A DNA stretch of 8,466 bases, from NCBI GenBank assembly GCA_913052135.1, contig CAJXDY010000072.1, positions 1-8,466 of the forward strand. Direction: 5' to 3'. Position numbers and translations under genes: made by a program. The notes beneath the pieces are model-generated. The model made no database searches. It was not told the origin of the DNA and was given only the letters and a program-made list of their open reading frames with translations. Source of the stretch: UBA8106 sp913052135 (GTDB taxonomy: Bacteria > Acidobacteriota > Vicinamibacteria > Vicinamibacterales > UBA823). The number at the start of each line of letters is the position of its first letter. Position 1 is the stretch's first letter. Positions 1 through 5,894 of this stretch are shown here, piece by piece.

Positions 1-62
1 GATAAAAATAACAGGACTGATAAAATCAGTAATAATCTATTTTCTTGCTTCCTTTTGCTCAT
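1..62 (-). CDS. 5' end of an unidentified gene (partial), probable signal peptide or membrane anchor
   Basis: An ATG at 62-60 on the minus strand opens a frame that stays open to the window edge, giving 20 full codons. The visible residues are MSKRKQENRLLLILSVLLFL: a basic, polar start (K3, R4, K5, R9) followed by an unbroken hydrophobic run. This is the layout of a Sec signal peptide or an N-terminal membrane anchor. A purine-rich Shine-Dalgarno-like stretch containing AAGGAAA lies just upstream, in the 10-bp gap after the guaA stop. The gene is therefore probably co-transcribed, and perhaps translationally coupled, with guaA. The product cannot be named from 20 residues. Chance opening of so short a frame is possible, but the ribosome site, the spacing and the charge-then-hydrophobic pattern together make a real gene likely. 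Confidence 0.6.
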   Translation of the reverse strand, partial: MSKRKQENRLLLILSVLLFL

Positions 63-72
63 ATTTCCTTTT

Positions 73-1611
73 TTATTCCCACTCAATCGTAGACGGCGGC
101 TTCGAGGTGATGTCGTACACAACTCGATTGACGCCCTTCACCTCGTTCACAATTCTGGACGAAATAGTTCCTAAGAGTTCGTGAGGTAGAGGCACCCAAT
201 CAGCTGTCATTCCGTCTCGACTATGCACGGCACGCACCACAACGGTCGATTCGTAGGTTCGCTCGTCTCCCATTACACCGACGCTTTGAACGGGAAGAAG
301 GACTGCGAAGGCCTGCCAGACACGCTTGTACCATCCATGTCGCTTAATTTCCTCAACGACAATGGCGTCAGCCTTGCGGGCTAACTCTAATCGTTCAGGA
401 GTGATCGCTCCTAAAACTCGGACAGCTAACCCGGGACCAGGAAATGGTTGCCGCCAAATAAACTCCTCGTCGACCCCCATTTCGAGTCCAACCTGTCGCA
501 CTTCATCCTTAAACAGCTGACGGAGCGGTTCGACCAGTTCAAAGCGCATGCTGTCTGGTAAGCCGCCGACGTTATGATGACTCTTGATCGGAACTGATGG
601 CCCAATCACTGACACACTTTCTATGACATCCGGGTAGAGGGTCCCTTGCGCAAGAAAATTGAAATCGCCGATCTCTCTCGCGCGCGCCTCAAAGACTTCA
701 ATAAAGGTAGCCCCAATAATCTTGCGCTTCTGCTCAGGATCGGTGATACCGTCAAGCCGCTCTAAAAACAAATCCGCTGCATCGACACAAACCAGCGGCA
801 GCTTCAAGCGGTTGGTAAAACGATCTTCCACTTGCGCTGCTTCATTTAGTCGCAGGAGCCCGTTATCTACAAATACACACGTGAGGCGGTCCCCAATTGC
901 GCGATGAATCAACAAGGCCGCAACGGTTGAATCAACTCCACCGCTGAGTCCACAAAGCACTCTCCCCTGTTTCACCTGCTGTTTAATGCTAGCCACAGTT
1001 TCATCGACGAACGACGTCATGGTCCAATCACCCACACAACCGCACACGTCAAACACAAAAGCTCGTAAAATATCAAGGCCGTGTTCCGTATGGGCCACCT
1101 CCGGATGAAACAGGAGCCCGTGAAGACGTCGCTCACGATGCTCCATCGCCGCAACCGGAGCATTCGCACTAACCGCTGTTACGGTGAACCCTGGAGGCGC
1201 GGCTGCGATCAAGTCCCCATGACTCGCCCAGACCGTCGTCTCTTTTGGAACGGCCGAGAGTAGCGCCGAGTCATCGCTCCGCGTGACCGTGGCTTGACCA
1301 TATTCACGATTGGGCGCTGCCTGCACTGTGCCCCCTAGGGCAGACGTCATTTCCTGCATGCCATAACAAATACCTAGAATCGGTATCTCCAACGCAAAAA
1401 TGTTGGCATCGCAATGCGGCGCCTCTGGGTGAGACATTGACCGCGGGCCACCGGACAGAATAATGCCAGCTGGCTCACGATCTCGAAGTTCCTTCGCAGT
1501 TATGTCAAAAGGTAGAATCTCAGTAAGCACTGAGAGTTCCCGCAAGCGTCTTGCAATCAGCTGCGTGTATTGCGAACCGAAATCGAGGACAACAATAGTT
1601 TGATGGGTCAC
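73..1611 (-). CDS. guaA: GMP synthase (glutamine-hydrolysing)
   Basis: GuaA converts XMP, ATP and glutamine to GMP in the cytoplasm, the last step of de novo guanine nucleotide synthesis. The 512-residue length is normal for the family. The N-terminal class I glutamine amidotransferase domain (about 1-195) has the nucleophile Cys82 in GICYGMQ and the partners His169 and Glu171 in FHPEV. The ATP pyrophosphatase domain (about 200-390) carries the PP-loop SGGVDS at 223-228. The C-terminal dimerisation domain ends in the typical SKPPSTIEWE. The start is GTG at 1611, which places the conserved VLDFGSQYTQLIARR block right at the N-terminus; an AAGG lies about 10 nt upstream. It is divergent from the propeller gene across 82 bp and is followed after 10 bp by another leftward gene. 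No truncation or missing catalytic residue is seen. Confidence 0.98.
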   Translation of the reverse strand: MTHQTIVVLDFGSQYTQLIARRLRELSVLTEILPFDITAKELRDREPAGIILSGGPRSMSHPEAPHCDANIFALEIPILGICYGMQEMTSALGGTVQAAPNREYGQATVTRSDDSALLSAVPKETTVWASHGDLIAAAPPGFTVTAVSANAPVAAMEHRERRLHGLLFHPEVAHTEHGLDILRAFVFDVCGCVGDWTMTSFVDETVASIKQQVKQGRVLCGLSGGVDSTVAALLIHRAIGDRLTCVFVDNGLLRLNEAAQVEDRFTNRLKLPLVCVDAADLFLERLDGITDPEQKRKIIGATFIEVFEARAREIGDFNFLAQGTLYPDVIESVSVIGPSVPIKSHHNVGGLPDSMRFELVEPLRQLFKDEVRQVGLEMGVDEEFIWRQPFPGPGLAVRVLGAITPERLELARKADAIVVEEIKRHGWYKRVWQAFAVLLPVQSVGVMGDERTYESTVVVRAVHSRDGMTADWVPLPHELLGTISSRIVNEVKGVNRVVYDITSKPPSTIEWE

Positions 1612-1648
1612 GCGACTTGAACCTTAGCCACTTCGCAGCCTTCCTCGT

Positions 1649-1658
1649 GTCTCGAGAC
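1649..1658. repeat. 10-bp perfect palindrome GTCTCGAGAC in the guaA/propeller gap
   Basis: GTCTCGAGAC is a perfect palindrome inside the 82-bp divergent region, 14 bp from the palindrome at 1673-1682. It would fall in the 5' untranslated leader of guaA. It may be a protein-binding site or a chance occurrence. The two palindromes do not share the same sequence, which argues against two copies of one operator. Confidence 0.3.
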
Positions 1659-1672
1659 GCTACGATTAGGCC

Positions 1673-1682
1673 CCTCCGGAGG
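1673..1682. repeat. 10-bp perfect palindrome CCTCCGGAGG at the guaA start region
   Basis: CCTCCGGAGG is its own reverse complement. It sits where guaA transcription would begin if the TATAAT at 1684-1689 is used, a position typical of an operator. Its right half, GGAGG followed by T, also reads on the plus strand as a Shine-Dalgarno sequence about 10 nt before the GTG of the propeller gene, which is a simpler explanation for half of it. Confidence 0.4.
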
Positions 1683-1683
1683 T

Positions 1684-1689
1684 ATTATA
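1684..1689 (-). promoter_or_regulatory. candidate -10 element of the guaA promoter
   Basis: The minus strand reads TATAAT here, an exact match to the sigma-70 -10 consensus. It lies 72 bp before the guaA start and would put transcription initiation near 1677. No good -35 hexamer is found 16-18 bp upstream (TGATGC at 17 bp is poor), so the call rests on the -10 alone. The element lies just upstream of the propeller GTG start on the other strand, so guaA transcription and propeller translation signals are interleaved. Confidence 0.4.
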
Positions 1690-1693
1690 ACGT

Positions 1694-3172
1694 GTGGCCA
1701 CAACTAGCATCATGAGATGTCGAATGAACCCAGGTGCCAACCTCAGAGGGCGAGCGCGCACTTTGGCCATTAGCCTGATTACGCTCATTATTTGCAGCAC
1801 TTCCTTCACAGCACAAGAGCCAGCCGCTCCCGTTACCCTGTTCCCGCTTGAACCGCTCTGGCAGTTATCGCTCGATGCGCCGCCACAGGTCGCTCCGACC
1901 TCGGACGGAACCCACCTGTATGTGCCACTACCAGACGACCATTTGATTGCCCTGACCATAGGCGATGGCATGATGCAGTGGAGTGTCGACCAGCCCATGA
2001 CTTGGCCGGCGGTGGTTGCCGGGAACCTGCTCTTGCTTGCAGACAGCCGCGAACTACGAGCCCGAGATGTCGATACAGGCACGGAACTGTGGACCCTTAA
2101 ATTCGACTCGGATATTTCAGCCCCGATCTCCTGGTTTCCCGATGGAGTCATTGTCGGCCTGGCCAATGGGGACATTGGCTCCTACCGTATCGAAAACGGC
2201 GACCTGCTCTGGCAACACACGTTAACGTCTCCCATCGACAGCGCGGCTACGATCAACGGCGAACATATCTTTCTACCCATGAGCGATGGACGCGTGGTGG
2301 CGCTAGATCTCATGACAGGTACATTGCTCTGGGAGCGCGAGGTCAACGGAACGCCATCACCAATTTTAGCAAGTGATGGCAAACTGTTTGTTGGGTCAAC
2401 GGATAATTTCTTTTATAGCCTGAACGCGAAAGATGGGTCGTTCCGATGGCGTTGGAGAACGGGCGGAGATATTGTCAGCGTTCCACTTATCGATGACCGA
2501 AGCGTCTACTTTGTCTCATTGGATAATCAGGTTCGCGCCCTTAATCGCAATAATGGCGTCCAGCGTTGGAAGCAAAGTCTGTCGTTTCGGCCTACTGGGG
2601 GAATGCATCAAACAGGAGCGCTCCTCGCCTTGAGCGGACGAGCCGCCATACTGCAATTCTATTTTTCTGAAGACGGGGCTCCCGCAGGCACGATCAACCT
2701 TGACTCTGAAATGATCATGGAACCGTTATTCCATGGAACACCGGGACTCCGTGAAGCAACTGTGGTCTTTTTAAATGATCAGGGCAAATTGAGCGCCTGG
2801 AAGACTGCGGTCACTCCCCGCCTCGAACCATTCGAATATTTACCCGGCCAACCAAAACCGGCAGAGATTCTTGACCTAGCCATGTTTGATTTCTTTCCGG
2901 GGGTGCTTCGTTTTTCAACACTTGACCAACTCGCGGCATTAAATTATCTACCAGGATTGAATGTAGAGAATCTTCAGTTGCAAGCGTTCGAGCTCTTGGG
3001 CCAGCGGTACACGCCCCCACTCATTCAACGGTTGTCTTATCTTCCCGGCTTACCAGACATTGAGATTCCACTGGTCTCACTCGCTTGCTCACCTGTCATC
3101 TCTTGGTTGGATGGACCACCTCGTCGCCTAATGCGTGTGACAACCGCACCGATGGGGCCAGACAGCAGGTAG
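1694..3172 (+). CDS. exported PQQ-like (BamB-type fold) beta-propeller repeat protein
   Basis: This 492-residue protein has an N-terminal export signal (basic RGRAR, then a hydrophobic stretch from about 25 to 38, then a likely cleavage after SFTA). Repeats follow in which each blade ends in a D/N-x-x-x-G-x-x-x-W type motif. The repeat tryptophans fall at 56, 96, 133, 173, 213, 252 and 292, a period near 40, with a last SAW near 371, so about eight blades. This is the PQQ-like fold shared by BamB and many periplasmic proteins. I see no basis for calling it a quinone enzyme; a scaffold or binding role is inference. After the propeller, a tail of about 115 residues carries three YLPG motifs (382, 418, 449). 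The GTG at 1694 is chosen because GGAGGT lies about 10 nt upstream; ATG codons at 1712 and 1724 are alternatives giving a shorter signal peptide. The last 136 bp overlap pssA on the other strand. Confidence 0.88.
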   Translation: MATTSIMRCRMNPGANLRGRARTLAISLITLIICSTSFTAQEPAAPVTLFPLEPLWQLSLDAPPQVAPTSDGTHLYVPLPDDHLIALTIGDGMMQWSVDQPMTWPAVVAGNLLLLADSRELRARDVDTGTELWTLKFDSDISAPISWFPDGVIVGLANGDIGSYRIENGDLLWQHTLTSPIDSAATINGEHIFLPMSDGRVVALDLMTGTLLWEREVNGTPSPILASDGKLFVGSTDNFFYSLNAKDGSFRWRWRTGGDIVSVPLIDDRSVYFVSLDNQVRALNRNNGVQRWKQSLSFRPTGGMHQTGALLALSGRAAILQFYFSEDGAPAGTINLDSEMIMEPLFHGTPGLREATVVFLNDQGKLSAWKTAVTPRLEPFEYLPGQPKPAEILDLAMFDFFPGVLRFSTLDQLAALNYLPGLNVENLQLQAFELLGQRYTPPLIQRLSYLPGLPDIEIPLVSLACSPVISWLDGPPRRLMRVTTAPMGPDSR

Positions 3173-3855
3173 GAGTACGAAATAACCACCAAAGTCACCT
3201 GTGGGTTCGCTGCAATGGCCGCAATGATCACGGCGACGACGATCAATGGACCAACCGACCGTTGGAATCCAAGGTTGATCGTCTTAAAACTGTAAAATCG
3301 CATCATTGTAATCATCATCAACGCTGGGACCAGGACAAGAACCAAGACTGGAATCGCCTCGGCAGCGGTGACCAACTCACGCGGATACATAAAGACAGTT
3401 GACGCCAGCAGCCCGGCAGACGCAGGACTCGGCAGACCTACGAAAAAGCGTTTATCCAGCGTAGCGCTTTGGATATTAAAACGAGCCAGTCGTGTCGTTG
3501 CGGAAGTTAAATACAGGAATCCGACTGCCCACCCAAGTTGTCCAAATGGTGAAAGTCCCCAGGCACATACAAGCATCGACGGGGCAACGCCGAAAGACAC
3601 GATATCCGCAAGTGAATCGAGTTCGACGCCAAATGCAGTCGTGGCTCCTGTCATCCTCGCTATACGTCCATCCAAAGTATCAAGGACAATGGCAATCCCA
3701 ATGAAAGGTGCAGCGACTGCATACTCACCTCGAAATGTATACACAAGACATCCGTAACCGCAAAACAGATTCGCGATTGTCAGCATGCTTGGCAGCACAA
3801 AAATGCCTCGACGCATCGATTGACCAGTTTGCCGTTGCCCACCCATTGTCGACAA
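3037..3855 (-). CDS. pssA: CDP-diacylglycerol--serine O-phosphatidyltransferase (phosphatidylserine synthase)
   Basis: This inner-membrane enzyme joins CDP-diacylglycerol and L-serine to make phosphatidylserine and CMP. Its 272 residues contain the full CDP-alcohol phosphotransferase signature: Asp59, Asp62-Gly63, Ala66-Arg67, Gly76, Asp80 and Asp84 with the family spacing. Several hydrophobic segments follow (about 18-40, 46-58, 95-115, and a cluster from about 150 to 235), as expected for the membrane-embedded type II enzyme. The last 35 or so residues are polar and form a dispensable-looking tail, which is the part overlapping the propeller gene. The start at TTG 3855 is favoured because GAGGT lies 5 nt upstream; an in-frame ATG at 3846 is the alternative, with a spacing of 14 nt. 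It begins 7 bp after the psd stop, and its ribosome site overlaps that stop, indicating translational coupling. Confidence 0.96.
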   Translation of the reverse strand: MSTMGGQRQTGQSMRRGIFVLPSMLTIANLFCGYGCLVYTFRGEYAVAAPFIGIAIVLDTLDGRIARMTGATTAFGVELDSLADIVSFGVAPSMLVCAWGLSPFGQLGWAVGFLYLTSATTRLARFNIQSATLDKRFFVGLPSPASAGLLASTVFMYPRELVTAAEAIPVLVLVLVPALMMITMMRFYSFKTINLGFQRSVGPLIVVAVIIAAIAANPQVTLVVISYSYLLSGPIGAVVTRIRRRGGPSNQEMTGEQASETSGISMSGKPGR

Positions 3856-3862
3856 TATAACC

Positions 3863-4525
3863 TCACCTCACGGTCGTAACACCATCTAAATCGTCTGACC
3901 TGGAAAACTTTGCGACAACAGTTTCACCAGCTCGAACCGACTGCCCTTCTGAAACACAGATCGTGGCGGTTACCGGAATAAATAAATCAATTCGAGATCC
4001 AAACTTCATAATACCCAATCGTTGTCCTGACAGCAGACGCATACCGGCTTCCACACGACAAACAATCCGTCGAGCCATGACACCAACAATTTGGCGACAC
4101 ACCACCAATTGGCGATCATGCCTGAGCCATATTTCGTTACATTCATTCTGCGATGCCGCTTCAGAACGATAAGCTGGAAAAAATTTACCCGGCTTATATT
4201 CTACATTCGTAACCAATCCATGAATTGGTGACCTATTGATATGCACGTTAAGTGGAGAAAGGAAAATGCTAATCTGTTGCCAGTCTCCAGGAGGCGGCGT
4301 TTCGGTCTGAATCGCACCGGCTACCAACACTCTGCCATCGGCCGGCGCCAGGATAGCATCCTCATCTTCTGGTGGCTGACGACTGGGATCTCTAAAAAAG
4401 AATAAAAAGAAGAGACCCAAAAGAAACAAAGGAATTGCAACTCCAGATTTCCCTAACCAGATGAGGGCCACGCATGGTAGCCATGCTAAAGTAATAAATG
4501 GAAAAACTGATCGGTCAATCCTCAT
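3863..4525 (-). CDS. psd: phosphatidylserine decarboxylase proenzyme (short, PSD/ASD-type)
   Basis: The enzyme decarboxylates phosphatidylserine to phosphatidylethanolamine using a pyruvoyl group made by self-cleavage. At 220 residues it is the short type, found in many non-enterobacterial species. Two hydrophobic segments near the N-terminus (about 7-24 and 28-44) precede FFRDPSR. Then come the ADGRV block (Asp63), the FLSPLNVHINRSP block (His95) and the processing site KFGSRID, where cleavage between Gly176 and Ser177 would turn Ser177 into the pyruvoyl group. The FGS triplet is a normal variant of the LGST-like site. The ATG start at 4525 lies 25 bp after the YdcH-family gene and has only a weak ribosome site. 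pssA follows within 7 bp, so synthase and decarboxylase are made from one message. Confidence 0.95.
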   Translation of the reverse strand: MRIDRSVFPFITLAWLPCVALIWLGKSGVAIPLFLLGLFFLFFFRDPSRQPPEDEDAILAPADGRVLVAGAIQTETPPPGDWQQISIFLSPLNVHINRSPIHGLVTNVEYKPGKFFPAYRSEAASQNECNEIWLRHDRQLVVCRQIVGVMARRIVCRVEAGMRLLSGQRLGIMKFGSRIDLFIPVTATICVSEGQSVRAGETVVAKFSRSDDLDGVTTVR

Positions 4526-4550
4526 CGCAGTGCCGCAAATCCTGAACTAA

Positions 4551-4784
4551 TTACTCACCAGAGGCAACTGTATCAGATTGGAGCTGCCGCACAATATTCT
4601 CGATGCGGTCTTTTATCTTTAATTTAAGTTTTTTCAGATTGGTTTGTTCGACTTGTTCCGGCTTCGACAAGTAGTGTCTCTTCGTAAGTTCGTTGAGTCG
4701 CTCGTCCAACTTATGATGTTCGCCTGACAATTCCCGCAACTCTCCATTTTTCGGGAAAAGTCCTTCTATTGATTCGGTGTCCAC
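4551..4784 (-). CDS. YdcH/DUF465 family small alpha-helical protein
   Basis: This is a 77-residue charged protein with almost no aromatic residues. A helix of about 15-37 contains GEHHKLDERLNEL. A short turn follows, then a second helix with LKKLKLKIKDRI, which matches the 'lysine-rich then leucine, lysine, aspartate' core of the DUF465 (YdcH) family of short helical hairpins. The function of the family is not established. The start is GTG at 4784, well supported by AAGGGGG six nt upstream. The gene lies 25 bp before psd and 120 bp after tsaB, so it is probably first in a ydcH-psd-pssA unit, possibly also reached by read-through from tsaB. Nothing in the sequence ties it directly to lipid synthesis. 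Confidence 0.85.
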   Translation of the reverse strand: MDTESIEGLFPKNGELRELSGEHHKLDERLNELTKRHYLSKPEQVEQTNLKKLKLKIKDRIENIVRQLQSDTVASGE

Positions 4785-4855
4785 TGCCAGCCCCCTTAAC
4801 TGTAGTCACTTTGCATCCAGTCTAACCGCATCTGCAAACGCACGCTATCACATGG

Positions 4856-4884
4856 AATATACCGATTCAAGAACACCCGCCCAA
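4856..4884 (-). promoter_or_regulatory. candidate sigma-70-type promoter for the ydcH-psd-pssA unit
   Basis: On the minus strand TTGGGC (4884-4879) is followed after exactly 17 bp by TATATT (4861-4856). The -10 matches the consensus at five of six positions, while the -35 matches only in TTG. Initiation would fall near 4849, about 65 nt before the GTG of the YdcH-family gene. The site lies in the 120-bp gap after tsaB, which is longer than the other gaps in this leftward group and so is a sensible place for an internal promoter. Confidence 0.35.
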
Positions 4885-4904
4885 CCCTCAATATTTGCCA
4901 CGCC

Positions 4905-5684
4905 TTACGGTTCTCCCTTTCTTTTTCGCCTTTCCCGAATTAATTCTACGTCCGGTTTTCGAATATAGAGAGGGTGGAGTGCATGAGGTGAAACGATCGC
5001 CTCAGACCCAGCCTGCCTCGCGAGTTGCCCAATCGCTGGAGCCAAGGAAGCCGCTTCTGGGATAATCTCTGGGGTAATTCCAGTGCTCTCCCAAGTATTC
5101 AGATATCGCTGAGCGCCATTACCAGTTAGTCGTATCTTGGTGAGTCCAAACGTCGTCGCCCAACGTGTTGCAATGTCTTCTGGCTGTCCTACGGCGTGCT
5201 CTTCCAATAATTCCAAGTTGGGAGGCGTTACAACCGTTTTCTCTAAACATTCCACACCAGTCGATCTCGCATTCTTTGAAATCCTATAAAGAACAGAGAA
5301 TACTTCCCCACGCTGTCCGTCCATCCACACACCAACCAGCTGTTCGTTCTTTGCTACTGCCTCAAGCAAGTTGTTGACACCATACGCAAATGCAGCCAGC
5401 GTTGATACCTGCACAATTGAACGTTGATGTACTATCGCCAAAGCTTGGATTGTTGCAATGCCCACGCGTAGCCCAGTGAACGAACCCGGACCGACTGCCA
5501 CTGCGTATAGTTCGATATCTTCCAGCGACACGCCGGCAATATCTAACGCACTAGAAACATCTCCCGGTAATCGTTCCCCATGAGTCTGAGATGGGTCGCC
5601 CACATACAGGCCAGCCAGTTTCCCATCGCAAAGAATTGCAACGCTACCTTCACGCACCGTCGTATCAAGCGCTAAAATAACCAT
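4905..5684 (-). CDS. tsaB: tRNA threonylcarbamoyladenosine biosynthesis protein TsaB
   Basis: TsaB is the inactive ASKHA-fold partner that binds TsaD (and TsaE) in the cytoplasmic complex placing threonylcarbamoyl on A37 of ANN-decoding tRNAs. The 259-residue product opens with ILALDTT, the usual phosphate-binding-like strand and turn of this fold. It has the family hallmark GPGSFTGLRVG at 65-75 preceded by the THGERL block at 34-39, and closes with the P-x-Y-x-R-x-P-D segment near the C-terminus (HPLYIRKPDVE). It is somewhat longer than the roughly 230 residues of many homologues, the extra length lying in the middle. The absence of the TsaD metal-binding histidines separates it from TsaD. 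The ATG start at 5684 has no clear ribosome site. It is divergent from mutS across 210 bp and upstream of the YdcH-family gene on the same strand. Confidence 0.95.
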   Translation of the reverse strand: MVILALDTTVREGSVAILCDGKLAGLYVGDPSQTHGERLPGDVSSALDIAGVSLEDIELYAVAVGPGSFTGLRVGIATIQALAIVHQRSIVQVSTLAAFAYGVNNLLEAVAKNEQLVGVWMDGQRGEVFSVLYRISKNARSTGVECLEKTVVTPPNLELLEEHAVGQPEDIATRWATTFGLTKIRLTGNGAQRYLNTWESTGITPEIIPEAASLAPAIGQLARQAGSEAIVSPHALHPLYIRKPDVELIRERRKRKGEP

Positions 5685-5707
5685 AGAAAGTTTAAGTTAT
5701 GCTCCCA

Positions 5708-5713
5708 ATATTA
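5708..5713 (-). promoter_or_regulatory. weak candidate -10 element for tsaB
   Basis: The minus strand reads TAATAT, 24 bp before the tsaB ATG, which would give a very short leader of about 17 nt. No acceptable -35 hexamer is seen at 16-18 bp (TTTCCG at 17 bp is poor). It is listed because tsaB begins a divergent transcript and some promoter must lie in this gap. Confidence 0.2.
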
Positions 5714-5748
5714 CGCCTCACCAGCAACTGCGGAAACCGATCAACATC

Positions 5749-5777
5749 TTGACTGGACTCAGGTCGATTCCTATACT
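5749..5777 (+). promoter_or_regulatory. sigma-70-type promoter for mutS
   Basis: TTGACT (5749-5754) is followed after exactly 17 bp by TATACT (5772-5777). Each hexamer matches the consensus at five of six positions with ideal spacing, the best promoter match seen in the window. Initiation would fall near 5784, leaving a leader of about 110 nt before the chosen mutS start. A second, weaker candidate lies downstream, TTGACC (5815-5820) with 17 bp to TTTTAT (5838-5843), so mutS may have tandem promoters. Confidence 0.55.
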
Positions 5778-5894
5778 CTCAAATCAAGTAACGAGAATCA
5801 CGTTTTTACCCTTCTTGACCCTCGGCATTTTACAAAGTTTTATATACTACGTGGTGCTGCCAGAACTCCTCCATCAAAAGATTGGCTATTTCCA

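Noticed and set aside
16..30. Inverted repeat ACTGAT-AAA-ATCAGT with a T-rich stretch after it on the minus strand, resembling a terminator for guaA
   Set aside because: The stem is only six mostly A/T pairs, the T run is several bases away, and the repeat lies inside the coding start of the next gene on the same strand.
1666..2175. 169-residue minus-strand open frame opposite the propeller gene
   Set aside because: It is the antisense shadow of a well-supported repeat protein. Its composition is rich in serine and arginine without recognisable motifs.
1694..3172. Reading the propeller protein as a PQQ-dependent dehydrogenase or as BamB itself
   Set aside because: The fold-level repeat is clear, but I see no evidence of a cofactor-binding dehydrogenase architecture. 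The cysteine in the signal region (LIIC) is not a canonical lipobox, so a BamB lipoprotein name is not justified.
3368..3757. 129-residue plus-strand open frame opposite pssA
   Set aside because: It lies wholly antisense to the conserved CDP-alcohol phosphotransferase core and shows no family features.
4810..4838. Inverted repeat TTTGCA ... TGCAAA in the tsaB to YdcH-family gap, considered as a terminator or riboregulator
   Set aside because: Arms are six bases with a 17-base loop and no T run follows. It is too weak to call.
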